Part shown: positions 1-8,467 of the stretch, piece by piece
Position numbering within the stretch: position 1 is the stretch's first letter
Layout: each line of letters starts with the position of its first letter
From: Hymenobacter psoromatis
GTDB taxonomy: Bacteria > Bacteroidota > Bacteroidia > Cytophagales > Hymenobacteraceae
Direction: 5' to 3'
NCBI GenBank assembly: GCA_001596155.1
Contig: CP014771.1
Location: 1,736,001 to 1,800,000, forward strand
DNA: 64,000 bases
The notes under the pieces: model-generated
What the model was told of the DNA's origin: nothing
Database searches by the model: none
The model's input: only the letters and a program-made list of their open reading frames with translations
Program-made: the position numbers and the translations under genes

Positions 1-988
1 ACCCGCGGCCTCATCAGCGGGCTGCGCTTCTGGGAGGCCGTGCTGCCCATTGAGGCCGGCCTGGGCAACTACCAGAAAGGCGACATGGAAAACATTGCCT
101 ACACTATCACGCACCAAGGCGGGCCGAATAACTGGCAAAGCAAAGGCGCCTCGACCTGGGCCGCGGCCACGCTTTTCAATAACCTGGCTGATACCCGTAA
201 CTATGCCCTGGCGCGCGGCCTGCCCGGCCCCGCGCGGGGTATCAACGTGTGGCTGTTTCCCACCATTACCGAAAAAGGCAACCGCGCCGGCTCCACGCCC
301 ATGCTGCGCACCATCGCCAGTACGTCGCTTGCTTCCCGAGCCATTGACTTTTTGCTCTTAGCCACCGGCCGGGCCGACGTAGCGCTGGTGAAACAGGTGA
401 TGCAGCGTCAACTGCCAGACATGACCATCTTCTACGCGAATAAAACCAGCGGCCTCTACAATTCACCTGGCCTTAACGCGCTGCTGTTCCATGAGTTAGG
501 CCACACGCAGCACTACCAGCAGGTGGGCAATAATTTCTGGACGGCCTATATAGGTTATATCGTGCTGCATAATGGCTACGGCGAAAAGTCTACCTCGGGC
601 TCGGGACGTATCGCTGTCAGTGAGGGGTGGGGAGAGTACACTGAGCGACTTTTCACAGACTCTAGGTACCGAGGAACTAGTTACGCATTTCGGGCAAAAT
701 ATGCCTTAGATGAGTTAGAAAATCAAGTTCCGAGTGATATTGATTACGACGGTGTTAATGATGGGTGGTTCGTCCAAGGCATGTATATATGATATGACGG
801 ATAACTCAGTTGAACCAATCGCCACGCACGTAACCGACAACGTAACTGCCTATTATCCCACGCTCATTTTCCGAGGCTTGCAGCCGGACGTGCTTACCGT
901 GCGAGACTATCAAAAACGGGTCATCACCCAGAATAACAGGTTACAGGCACCGGAAATGGAGCAGCTCGTCACTACTTATCGCTGGTAG
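1..988 (+). pseudogene. Putative zinc metallopeptidase, 5'-truncated by the window and frameshifted
   Basis: The reading frame is open from base 1, so the start lies upstream. It carries an HELGH zinc-binding helix (bases 490-504) and, about 40 residues later, SEGWGEY (from base 619), whose Glu could be the third ligand as in gluzincin-type HEXXH...E peptidases. The frame stops at 790-792, but the frame one base on continues directly as YDMTDNSVEPIATHVT and runs to a stop at 986-988. The shift lies in a short TA run (about 783-790). Loss of one TA unit from an original reading GMYIYDMTDN explains it. The gene is therefore either a recent pseudogene, phase-variable, or a sequencing error. Its stop is 2 nt before the next gene, a lipoprotein, so the two probably form a unit. 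The exact peptidase family is not recognised. Confidence 0.6.
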
Positions 989-990
989 AG

Positions 991-1680
991 ATGCTCACTA
1001 CTCGTCTTCTGGCAAGCCTGAGTCTACTCTTTTTGCTCAGCGGGTGCCATGACAAGGGACCTTACCCCGTGCTGGTGCGTGTCGGCTTTCTGCCTACCGT
1101 TACCATTACCCCAAGTGCTCGCACCCTGCACTTAGGCGATACACTCTGGCTTGAGGCTAATTTTTCCGACTCTTTGCTAGACTTAAACAGCGGGAACCGC
1201 TATCGGGTCCGGCCGCAGGACTTGCCATTGCATTCTGCCATTTTTTATGAAAAATTGTTAGGCATTGGCCAGCAATCAGCCGGTATTGCTAGCACGTTTC
1301 GTATTGTAGAACGGCTAGGAAAGGCATCGCTGCAAGGCACTTTTACTAGCAGCTTCGAACCGGTATATGATGGCCATTACTACCGCGCTAGAATCGGCCT
1401 GATTCCTACCAAAGCTTGCGTCACTTCTATTTCCATGATAATTACGCCTGCTAATGGAGATAAAGACCAGTTGCTACCCTTCATCCAGTTACCACCTGAT
1501 GCACAAGGTCGCGAACAGAAAGCGCAGCTTGATGATTCGTTCTACATAATCAACGCGGGGAAAGCCAATAACTTTGACTTGTACCAACAATATTTCAAAA
1601 GCTATTCGCTAGAGCCTGGAACTCCGCTTAAGCCAATTATTTTCGAGCAGCAAAGCACGTTCACCGTCGAGGTGAAATAG
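991..1680 (+). CDS. Lipoprotein of unknown function
   Basis: 229 residues. The N-terminus has a hydrophobic signal ending in the lipobox LLSGC, so Cys19 is the likely lipidated residue. The rest is soluble and rich in beta-prone segments, with no motif I recognise. It starts 2 nt after the stop of the HELGH metallopeptidase gene, so the two are probably co-transcribed and both act at the cell surface. An inverted repeat at 1703-1736 follows. Confidence 0.7.
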   Translation: MLTTRLLASLSLLFLLSGCHDKGPYPVLVRVGFLPTVTITPSARTLHLGDTLWLEANFSDSLLDLNSGNRYRVRPQDLPLHSAIFYEKLLGIGQQSAGIASTFRIVERLGKASLQGTFTSSFEPVYDGHYYRARIGLIPTKACVTSISMIITPANGDKDQLLPFIQLPPDAQGREQKAQLDDSFYIINAGKANNFDLYQQYFKSYSLEPGTPLKPIIFEQQSTFTVEVK

Positions 1681-1702
1681 CTTAACTGCTTTCTCCACAC
1701 CA

Positions 1703-1736
1703 AAACAGGCGCTGTTCGGTTGAATAGCGCCTGTTT
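1703..1736. terminator. Inverted repeat after the lipoprotein gene
   Basis: An 11-bp perfect stem (AAACAGGCGCT with its complement) and a 12-nt loop, 22 bp after the lipoprotein stop. There is only a short T run after the stem, so terminator function is plausible but not strong. Confidence 0.4.
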
Positions 1737-1790
1737 GCTGCTGGTGCCCGTTGTCCCCTCACCATTCAGGAAGGCTTCTTCCCTACCCTT

Positions 1791-1895
1791 ATGCCGACTT
1801 CCTCTTTTCTCGCCCGCCTGGGTTTGCTGCTGGCCCTGGGTGGCTGCCTACCCCTCGCTATTAATCCAAGGCAGCCGCGCGCGCACCTCGCGTAG
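1791..1895 (+). pseudogene. Truncated lipoprotein N-terminus abutting the end of argH
   Basis: An ATG opens a 34-codon frame whose first 23 residues form a textbook lipoprotein signal (LLLALGGC). The frame then runs antisense into the 3' end of argH and stops. The natural reading is that a lipoprotein gene lost everything after its signal when DNA was deleted or argH was joined here. ArgH's last residues (SEG) and its stop are complementary to this remnant, so the junction lies near 1848-1860. Confidence 0.45.
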
Positions 1896-3158
1896 GCGGT
1901 CAGCCAGCTCGGCCAGCCCCGGCTGGTGCACGCTGCCCAGGTGCGTGGTGGCAAATTCCTTGTGCGGCACGTATGTGCCAGCATCCACGGCCTGCCCCAC
2001 TTGCTTATACGCATCCCGAAACGGCACACCCTGCTGAATTAATTGGTTGATATTTTCGACGGAGAAAATAGCGTCGTATTTCGGCTGATTAATTACGCCC
2101 GGCACCACTTGTAATTCGGGCACGGCAAAGAGCAGAATATCCAGAATATTCGCAAACTGCACCATCGGCCGGAATAATAGCTCCTTCAGAATCTGAAAGT
2201 CGCGGTGGTAGCCGCTGGGCAGATTATTAATGGTGAGAATAATATCGTTGGGCAGCGCTTGCAGCCGGTTGCAGTGCGCCCGCACCAGCTCAAATACGTC
2301 GGGGTTTTTCTTGTGCGGCATAATGCTGGAGCCCGTCGTAAATTCCTTGGGTAATTTCACAAATCCTAAATCCTGGCTATTATACAGCACCAGGTCGTAG
2401 GCCAATTTACTAAGCGTGCCCGCCACGCCCGCAATGGCAAAAGCCAGCGTCTTTTCAGTCTTGCCCCGCAGCATCTGCGCACCCACTGAGCTGATAGCCA
2501 GGCTACTAAAACCCATTTCGCGCGTCGTCTGCTCGCGATTGATACCGAAGCTGCTGCCGAAGCCCGCGCCCGAGCCCAGCGGGTTGTGGTCGGCCACGGT
2601 GTGCGCTGCTTCCAGCAGGCTCATATCCAGCAATAAATGCTCGGCATACGCCCCAAACCACAGCCCAAAGCTGCTCGGCATAGCCGCCTGAAAATGAGTG
2701 TAGCCAGGCAATAAATCGTTTTTATATTTCTCGCCCTGCCGAATTAACAAATCAGCTAATTCCAGAATTTTCGCCCCGATTTTTTCGGTATAATCCTTAA
2801 TAAATAATTGAATGGCCGTCAGCACCTGGTCGTTGCGCGAACGCGCCGTGTGAATTTTCTTGCCCGCGTCGCCGAACTTATCAGTCAGGTAATACTCAAT
2901 TTTGGAGTGCACATCCTCAAATTCCGGCTCGATAACGAACGTGCCGTTCGCTATCTGCGCCAGCAGCTCATCCAGCCCGGTTAATAGCTGCGTTTCTTCT
3001 TCTTTAGATATTAAACCAATGCTGGCCAGCATCTTCGCCTGCGCCTTAGAAGCCAACATATCGAAGGGTGCCAGGTATATATCCAGCTCCCGGTCCTGCC
3101 CTACCGTGAACTGCTCAATTTTATCGTTGACGGAGAAGCCTTTTTCCCAGATTTTCAT
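1848..3158 (-). CDS. argH: Argininosuccinate lyase
   Basis: 436 residues. It splits argininosuccinate into arginine and fumarate, the last step of arginine synthesis, in the cytoplasm. The fumarase/aspartase superfamily signature GSSIMPHKKNP is at residues 276-286 in the mobile catalytic loop. TARSRNDQV (104-112) and PGYTHFQ (151-157) are the other conserved active-site blocks. It is slightly short for the family, and its C-terminus (PWINSEG) reaches into the lipoprotein remnant, so the last residues may be a product of rearrangement. It is last in the minus-strand order argB-argE-argH. The gap to argE is entirely filled by a 33-bp-arm inverted repeat that ends 2 nt before the ATG, so there is no room for a conventional Shine-Dalgarno site. 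Confidence 0.95.
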   Translation of the reverse strand: MKIWEKGFSVNDKIEQFTVGQDRELDIYLAPFDMLASKAQAKMLASIGLISKEEETQLLTGLDELLAQIANGTFVIEPEFEDVHSKIEYYLTDKFGDAGKKIHTARSRNDQVLTAIQLFIKDYTEKIGAKILELADLLIRQGEKYKNDLLPGYTHFQAAMPSSFGLWFGAYAEHLLLDMSLLEAAHTVADHNPLGSGAGFGSSFGINREQTTREMGFSSLAISSVGAQMLRGKTEKTLAFAIAGVAGTLSKLAYDLVLYNSQDLGFVKLPKEFTTGSSIMPHKKNPDVFELVRAHCNRLQALPNDIILTINNLPSGYHRDFQILKELLFRPMVQFANILDILLFAVPELQVVPGVINQPKYDAIFSVENINQLIQQGVPFRDAYKQVGQAVDAGTYVPHKEFATTHLGSVHQPGLAELADRLREVRARLPWINSEG

Positions 3159-3160
3159 AA

Positions 3161-3267
3161 CGCGAGGTTTCGCAAGGTTAAAAGAGGTTTCGCCAGGGTA
3201 ATCGAAAGGCTAACGGCAAGCGCACTACAACTTTGCGAAACCTCTTTTAACCTTGCGAAACCTCGCG
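3161..3267. repeat. Long inverted repeat filling the argE-argH gap
   Basis: Arms 3161-3193 and 3235-3267 are perfectly complementary over 33 bp, with a 41-bp spacer. The element occupies almost exactly the space between the argE stop (3269) and the argH ATG (3158). Its motif (GAGGTTTCGCAAGG with GAGGTTTCGC) resembles the repeat at 36735-36826. In the mRNA it would form a strong hairpin between two co-transcribed genes, so it may act as a processing or stability element. Confidence 0.85.
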
Positions 3268-3268
3268 C

Positions 3269-4336
3269 TCAAAACTTAAAATCAGTTAATAACTCCACAT
3301 AATCCGCGACGCCAGCGCGAATTTCACTCAATAAAATATACTCATCCGGCGCGTGCGAGCGGGCACTGTCGCCCGGCCCCATTTTCAGGGTAGGAAACCG
3401 CATCAGCGCCTGGTCGGAGAGCGTAGGCGAGCCGTAGGTGGTTTTTCCCATCGCCACCGCCTTGCGCACAATCGGATGATTTAACGCAACGCCGGATGAC
3501 TGCAAATGCGTAGAGCGCGGCGTTATTTCGGCCTGCACATTCGCGCGGATTATTTCCAGAATTTCCTCGTTCGAGTAGCACTCCGTAGGGCGCACATCCA
3601 CCACGTAGCGGCACTCGTCGGGCACCACATTGTGCTGCGTGCCGGCGCTTATCTGGGTAACCGTCATTTTCACCGGCCCGAGCATTCTCGACACTTTCGG
3701 AAACTGGTAGCTGCGCAGCCAGGAAATATCATTCAGCGCCTTATAAAGAGCGTTTTCACCCTCGTCGCGAGCGGCGTGGCCGGTGCGGCCGCGCGCTACC
3801 CCATCCAGCACGAGCAGGCCTTTTTCAGCTATGGCCGCGTTCATTCCTGTAGGCTCGCCGACTAGACCGAGGTCAATTTTTCCTAATTCGGGCAGAATAC
3901 TTTTGATGCCATTCGCTCCCGAAATTTCCTCCTCCGCCGTAATGGCGCAGATTAAATTAAATGCCGTGGGCTGCTCGTAAAAATACCGAAAAGCCGCCAA
4001 TAAACTCACCGCTGAAGCACCGGCGTCGTTGCTGCCCAGACCAATTAATTTATCACCCTCCCTTACCGCACCAAAGGGGGGGTAGGACCATGCCACGCCC
4101 GGCTTCACGGTATCGTGGTGTGAGTTAAGTAAGACAGTGGATTTTGCCGGGTCAAAATCGCGACTTATTGCCCACACATTATTGCCCCGCCGCTGCACCG
4201 GAATATTGTGCTGCATCAGAAACGCTTCAAGAATATCGGCGGTAGCAGCTTCCTCCCGCGAAAAAGACTGCGTCTGAATTAATTGAATTAATAATCCAAT
4301 CGCCTCCTCACTAAGCTGCGCAATTAATTCAGACAT
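3269..4336 (-). CDS. argE: M20 deacylase, N-acyl-citrulline/ornithine deacetylase
   Basis: 355 residues, M20 di-zinc hydrolase fold. Likely metal ligands are in NSHHD (71-75), GSND (Asp104), the EEE run at 135-137 and GEPT (Glu161), with a C-terminal SHAPDEY histidine near residue 330. In pathways that carbamoylate N-acylornithine (see argF at 20145) this enzyme removes the acyl group from N-acylcitrulline rather than from acylornithine; that assignment rests on context. It overlaps argB by 13 nt, which implies translational coupling. The order is argB, argE, repeat, argH. Confidence 0.9.
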   Translation of the reverse strand: MSELIAQLSEEAIGLLIQLIQTQSFSREEAATADILEAFLMQHNIPVQRRGNNVWAISRDFDPAKSTVLLNSHHDTVKPGVAWSYPPFGAVREGDKLIGLGSNDAGASAVSLLAAFRYFYEQPTAFNLICAITAEEEISGANGIKSILPELGKIDLGLVGEPTGMNAAIAEKGLLVLDGVARGRTGHAARDEGENALYKALNDISWLRSYQFPKVSRMLGPVKMTVTQISAGTQHNVVPDECRYVVDVRPTECYSNEEILEIIRANVQAEITPRSTHLQSSGVALNHPIVRKAVAMGKTTYGSPTLSDQALMRFPTLKMGPGDSARSHAPDEYILLSEIRAGVADYVELLTDFKF

Positions 4337-5109
4337 AGCACCGTGCGCAAGTTAGAACAAATAGTTAGCGCGTGGCCAATAATCACCTTCGCTACCCCTT
4401 GATTTAGCGCTGAAAAGGCATTTTCCAGCTTCGGTAGCATGCCATCAGCAATAATTCCATGCTTCTTTAATTCAGCGTAGGTAATTAAATTAATTTCAGG
4501 AATTACCGAATTATCGTCCGCTACGTTGCGCAGTACACCGTTTTTCTCAAAGCAATAATGCAGCGTCACCTCGTTTTCAGCGGCCAGCGCCACGGCTACG
4601 GCGGAGGCAATGGTATCGGCGTTGGTATTTAATAACTGGCCGTGTCCATCGTGAATAATGGGGCATAGCACGGGCACAACGTCCGCAGCCAATAAGCTTT
4701 GCAGCAGCTGCTTATTAACGCTGGCCGGCGTCAAATCACCCACAAAGCCATAGTCAATATCCTTTACCGGCCGCTTAATGCCCTGTATTACGTTGCCATC
4801 GGCACCACTCAGGCCCAGCGCATTTACGCCGAGGCGTTGCAGGTCGGCCACTACCTGCTTGTTGGTTTTGCCAGCGTAGAACATCGTCACGATGTCGAGC
4901 GTGGCGGCGTCGGTGATGCGGCGGCCGTTGATAAGCTGCGGCTCCAGGCCGAGTTCGCGCATCATGGTGCTGGCCCCTTTGCCACCGCCGTGTACTAGTA
5001 TTTTGGGGCTGGCTACCTGGGCGAGCAGTTCCAGAAACTTCGTGAGTTCCGCAGTATTATCAATAATGCCGCCCCCAATCTTATAAATAGTTACTTTCTG
5101 CTCGTTCAT
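4324..5109 (-). CDS. argB: N-acetylglutamate kinase
   Basis: 261 residues, amino-acid kinase fold. It phosphorylates N-acylglutamate with ATP, the second step of arginine synthesis. The glycine-rich nucleotide loop HGGGKGAS is at 40-47 and the conserved NGRRIT segment follows at 61-66. ADGMLPKLE near the C-terminus matches the family's GGMIPK-type block. The last 13 nt overlap argE. It is first of the minus-strand arg genes and is read from the divergent promoter region at about 5.17 kb. Confidence 0.94.
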   Translation of the reverse strand: MNEQKVTIYKIGGGIIDNTAELTKFLELLAQVASPKILVHGGGKGASTMMRELGLEPQLINGRRITDAATLDIVTMFYAGKTNKQVVADLQRLGVNALGLSGADGNVIQGIKRPVKDIDYGFVGDLTPASVNKQLLQSLLAADVVPVLCPIIHDGHGQLLNTNADTIASAVAVALAAENEVTLHYCFEKNGVLRNVADDNSVIPEINLITYAELKKHGIIADGMLPKLENAFSALNQGVAKVIIGHALTICSNLRTVLCLN

Positions 5110-5162
5110 ATTTTATTCATCGTCAGTTCTTCAGCCTGCCGCGAAAAAAAACGTCTTTTCTA

Positions 5163-5193
5163 TTGCGGGCAAAAGTAGGAACTTTTACCTTTG
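5163..5193 (+). promoter_or_regulatory. Promoter for the plus-strand arg operon
   Basis: TTG at 5163-5165, a 20-bp spacer and TACCTTTG at 5186-5193 match the Bacteroidota pattern (TTTG, about 19 bp, TAnnTTTG). Transcription would begin near 5200 and leave a leader of about 310 nt before the GNAT gene at 5514. Confidence 0.6.
5170..5177 (-). promoter_or_regulatory. -7 box for argB-argE-argH
   Basis: CAAAAGTA reads TACTTTTG on the minus strand, a TAnnTTTG match about 60 bp upstream of the argB ATG. No clear -33 TTG is seen. It lies inside the plus-strand promoter, so the divergent arg units share one control region. Confidence 0.5.
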
Positions 5194-5253
5194 CGACTTC
5201 ATTATGGTCCCTGGCTTGCTAGTTTACTCACTAGCCCACGGCTGCTTTCTGCA

Positions 5254-5355
5254 ATGACTTACCTGGTTCGCACTAATTTTTCGCTTTCCGCCAAGGCCCG
5301 CCTGGGCTTGGGAAGCATGCGCACGATGGTTTGCGCGTTGTTGCGACGACCCTAG
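5254..5355 (+). CDS. Possible Arg-containing leader peptide (33 codons)
   Basis: A 33-residue frame in the long leader between the promoter at 5163 and the GNAT gene. It has five Arg, including an Arg-Arg pair at positions 31-32 just before the C-terminal Pro. An arginine-sensing leader peptide is conceivable, but no alternative hairpins are obvious and codon evidence is thin. It could be chance. Confidence 0.25.
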   Translation: MTYLVRTNFSLSAKARLGLGSMRTMVCALLRRP

Positions 5356-5513
5356 CCGGCTTCAACTGCCGGGTGCTGGCTGCGCGCTAGCTTTGCTGAG
5401 CCACCGCTAACGCGCTCAGCTACTTACCGATGGATTTCGGGTTTTCTGCCGCTAACTCGCGTGGTGTGAGGGCCGGTGAACTACGTTTCTTTCCTAAGTC
5501 TTTCCTTCCTAAA

Positions 5514-6074
5514 ATGACAATACGGGTTGCGACAGCAGCAGACGCGCAGTATGCGGACTTGCTGTGTCAATGGTATATCGAATCGGCTAAGCAGCGGGGC
5601 ACTGGCATCGCCAAGCGGGAGCCAGAGTACATCAAGGCTAAAATGCAGCAAGGCAACGCCGTTGTCGCCTTGGTAGATGGCGAAATAGCCGGTTTTTGCT
5701 ACATCGAAACCTTCGAAAGCGGCAAGTTCGTGGCCAATTCGGGCCTCGTAGTAAATACGGAGCTGCGTAAGCACGGCCTGGGTCGTGCCATTAAGCGCGA
5801 GATATTCCGGCTCTCCCGCACTAAATATCCAGATGCCAAGATTTTCGGCATTACCACCAGTCTGGCGGTGATGAAAATCAATAGCGACCTGGGTTATAAG
5901 CCAGTGACTTTCTCGGAGCTTACTACCAGCGAGGATTTCTGGAAGGGCTGCAAGAGCTGTAAAAACTTCGGCATCCTGACCGAGAATGAGCGCAAAATAT
6001 GTCTCTGCACGGGCATGGTGTACGACGACCTGACAACCCCGCCGCCCGCAACAGAATTGCCTGGGGAGTTGTAA
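5514..6074 (+). CDS. GNAT acyltransferase, candidate N-acylglutamate synthase
   Basis: 186 residues from the ATG at 5514. A longer frame from 5430 exists, but its extra N-terminus looks non-coding and the domain starts at once with TIRVATAAD. The acetyl-CoA loop is RKHGLGRA (85-92). Unusually, the C-terminal part has four Cys (146, 149, 163, 165; CKSC and CLC) that could bind a metal. It is the first gene before argG. The window lacks argA and argJ, so something must make N-acylglutamate, and a GNAT at the head of the operon is the best candidate. Function is inferred from position. Confidence 0.75.
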   Translation: MTIRVATAADAQYADLLCQWYIESAKQRGTGIAKREPEYIKAKMQQGNAVVALVDGEIAGFCYIETFESGKFVANSGLVVNTELRKHGLGRAIKREIFRLSRTKYPDAKIFGITTSLAVMKINSDLGYKPVTFSELTTSEDFWKGCKSCKNFGILTENERKICLCTGMVYDDLTTPPPATELPGEL

Positions 6075-6120
6075 ATACGCGGGCTGACTGGGCACTTGGT
6101 AGCCTCCTGTTTAACGATTA

Positions 6121-6140
6121 ACGGAGTATTCCTCCGTTTT
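6121..6140 (+). terminator. Small hairpin with T run before argG
   Basis: ACGGAG-TATTC-CTCCGT followed by TTTT, 12 nt before the argG ATG. It is weak, but placed where it could attenuate or separate GNAT and argG transcription. Confidence 0.3.
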
Positions 6141-6151
6141 ATAATTACGCA

Positions 6152-7336
6152 ATGAAAAAAAAGGCAATTGTAGCATACAGTGGCGGCCTCGATACGTCGT
6201 ACTGCGTGGTGAACCTCTCGCGGGAGCATGACCTGGAAATCCACACGGTTATCGTGAATTCGGGCGGTTTTTCGGCTGAGGAATTGGCGTCCATCGAGAA
6301 ACGGGCTTACGAACTGGGCTCGGTGAAGCATGAGGTAATTGATATTACCGAGCGTTATTATCACGATTGCCTGCGCTACCTGCTGTTTGGCAACGTGTTG
6401 AAGAATGACACTTACCCGCTGAGCGTGAGCGCTGAGCGCATGTTTCAGGCGCTGGCCATTGCCGAATACGCGAAGCGTGAAAATGCCGAGTACATCGTGC
6501 ATGGCAGCACTGGCGCGGGCAACGACCAAGTGCGTTTCGACGTGGCCTTCGCCGTGATTGCGCCCGACGTGGAAATAATTACCCCTATCCGCGACCAGAA
6601 GCTTTCGCGCCAGCAGGAGATTCAGTATCTGCAGGACCAGGGCTTCGAGATGAGCTGGGAAAAGGCGAAATACTCCATCAACCGGGGCATCTGGGGCACC
6701 AGCGTGGGCGGCGTGGAAACGCTGACTTCGCGCCAGGCGCTACCCGAAAGCGCCTACCCCACCCAACTCTCCAAGACCGAGCCGACGCAGCTGGAAATCA
6801 CCTTCGAGCAGGGCGAGCCGGTGGCGCTGAACGGGCAGCGGATGGATGCCGTGTCGCTCATTCAGCAGCTTAATTACCTGGGCGGGCAGTACGCCATTGG
6901 GCGCGATACGCACGTGGGCGATACCATTCTGGGCATCAAGGGCCGCGTGGGCTTTGAGGCTCCGGCGGCGCTGCTGCTCATCAAGGCGCATCACTTGCTG
7001 GAAAAGCACACGCTTTCGCGCTGGCAGCAGCTGCACAAGGAGCCGGTGGCGACCTGGTACGGCACGCTGTTGCACGAGGCGCAATACCTCGACCCAGTGA
7101 TGCGCGATTTCGAGGCGTTTTTGTTATCGTCGCAGGCGCGGGTGACGGGTACGGTGTTCGTAGAGCTGCGGCCGTATCACTTTGAGCTGCTGGGCATTGA
7201 GTCGAAATACGACATGATGCAGTCGAAGGTGGCTACTTATGGCGAGGAGAATAACGCCTGGGATTCGCGCGATGCGCGGGGGTTCATTAAGATTTTTGGG
7301 AATCAGTTGAAGATTCACGCTTCGTTGGGGGAGTAG
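6152..7336 (+). CDS. argG: Argininosuccinate synthase
   Basis: 394 residues. It joins citrulline and aspartate using ATP to give argininosuccinate. The PP-loop AYSGGLDTS (8-16) is the N-type ATP pyrophosphatase signature, and GSTGAGNDQVRF further on is the family's substrate loop. The length is normal. It follows the GNAT gene by 77 bp and precedes argC across an inverted-repeat element that starts 4 bp after its stop. Confidence 0.96.
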   Translation: MKKKAIVAYSGGLDTSYCVVNLSREHDLEIHTVIVNSGGFSAEELASIEKRAYELGSVKHEVIDITERYYHDCLRYLLFGNVLKNDTYPLSVSAERMFQALAIAEYAKRENAEYIVHGSTGAGNDQVRFDVAFAVIAPDVEIITPIRDQKLSRQQEIQYLQDQGFEMSWEKAKYSINRGIWGTSVGGVETLTSRQALPESAYPTQLSKTEPTQLEITFEQGEPVALNGQRMDAVSLIQQLNYLGGQYAIGRDTHVGDTILGIKGRVGFEAPAALLLIKAHHLLEKHTLSRWQQLHKEPVATWYGTLLHEAQYLDPVMRDFEAFLLSSQARVTGTVFVELRPYHFELLGIESKYDMMQSKVATYGEENNAWDSRDARGFIKIFGNQLKIHASLGE

Positions 7337-7339
7337 TGT

Positions 7340-7436
7340 TTTCACCGCAGAAGACGCAGAGGGTTTCGCAGAAGGAACGCAGAGGCAGTTCTTCTGCGAC
7401 CCTTCTGCGAAACCCTCTGCGTCTTCTGCGGTGAAA
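7340..7436. repeat. Inverted repeat between argG and argC
   Basis: Arms 7340-7375 and 7401-7436 are perfectly complementary over 36 bp, with a 25-bp spacer. They start 4 bp after the argG stop and end 29 bp before the argC start. Shorter echoes of the arm (CGCAGA, TTCTGCG) occur in the spacer. It contains no gene. Confidence 0.85.
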
Positions 7437-7465
7437 CCATATTCAGCCCTTTTAATCAAAGTAAA

Positions 7466-8449
7466 TTGAATAATATAAAAATCGGCATCCTGGGCGGCGC
7501 GGGCTACACGGCCGGCGAGCTGCTGCGCCTGCTGCTGCACCACCCGCAGGCCGAAGTAGTGGCCATCGTCAGCTCCACGCAGGCCGGGCAGCCGGTGCAT
7601 TCCGTGCACGACGACCTGCTGGGCGACACCGACCTGACCTTTGCCAGCGAATTGCGCGGCGACGAGGATGTGGTGTTCCTGTGCCTGGGCCACGGCAATT
7701 CGCGCGAGTGGCTGCTGAAAACCGCCCTACCCCCCCGCACGAAGGTCATTGACCTGAGCAACGATTTTCGCCTGGCGGCCGACCGGGCGGCGGGGGGTAG
7801 GGAATTCGTGTACGGCCTGCCCGAGCTGAACCGCGCCGTCCTCCGCACCGCCGACAGCGTGGCCAACCCCGGCTGCTTTGCCACGGCCATTCAGCTGGCG
7901 CTGCTGCCGCTGGCCGGGGCCGGGCTGCTGCGCGAGGCGGTCCACGTATCGGCCATCACGGGCAGCACGGGCGCGGGGCGCGGCCTGGCCGAAACGACCG
8001 GCTTCACCTGGCGCACCGGCAATATCTCGACCTACAAAACCTTCACCCACCAGCACTTAGGCGAAATTGGCGAGACGCTGGGGAGCTTGCAGCCGGGCTT
8101 CGGGCAGCCGGTGCGCTTCATCCCCTACCGGGGCAATTTTACGCGGGGCATCTTCGCCTCGGTTTATACTACGTGTGAACTTTCCGTACTGGAAGTACAA
8201 AATTTGTACTCCAACTACTACCGCGCTGCTCCCTTTACGGTGGTAGCGGAGCAGGAAATTCATCTCAAGCAAGTGGTGAACACCAACAAATGCCTGCTGC
8301 ACGTAGCCAAGCACGACGACCAGGTGCTCATCACCTCCGCCCTCGACAACCTGCTGAAAGGCGCATCGGGCCAGGCGGTGCAGAATATGAATCTGCTGTT
8401 TGGGTTGGAAGAAACGATGGGGTTAGGGATAAAGGCTTCGTTTTTTTAG
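7466..8449 (+). CDS. argC: N-acetyl-gamma-glutamyl-phosphate reductase
   Basis: 327 residues. It reduces acylglutamyl phosphate to the semialdehyde with NADPH. GILGGAGYTAGELLR (7-21) is the dinucleotide-binding start of the family, and SVANPGCFAT holds the catalytic Cys137. The start is TTG: translation from it gives NNIKIGILGG, the expected family N-terminus, and I find no usable ATG in frame close by. The preceding inverted repeat ends 29 bp upstream, so it may have replaced the original 5' end. A repeat-flanked orphan gene follows. Confidence 0.94.
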   Translation: MNNIKIGILGGAGYTAGELLRLLLHHPQAEVVAIVSSTQAGQPVHSVHDDLLGDTDLTFASELRGDEDVVFLCLGHGNSREWLLKTALPPRTKVIDLSNDFRLAADRAAGGREFVYGLPELNRAVLRTADSVANPGCFATAIQLALLPLAGAGLLREAVHVSAITGSTGAGRGLAETTGFTWRTGNISTYKTFTHQHLGEIGETLGSLQPGFGQPVRFIPYRGNFTRGIFASVYTTCELSVLEVQNLYSNYYRAAPFTVVAEQEIHLKQVVNTNKCLLHVAKHDDQVLITSALDNLLKGASGQAVQNMNLLFGLEETMGLGIKASFF

Positions 8450-8467
8450 GCTAGCAGAACATTAGCA

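Noticed and set aside
1720..2037. 105-residue plus-strand frame across the argH 3' end
   Set aside because: A shadow of argH. The shorter lipoprotein-like start at 1791, in a different frame, explains the region better.
5481..6095. 204-residue frame antisense to the GNAT
   Set aside because: The plus-strand GNAT has clear acetyl-CoA motifs and fits the operon; the antisense frame has no domain.
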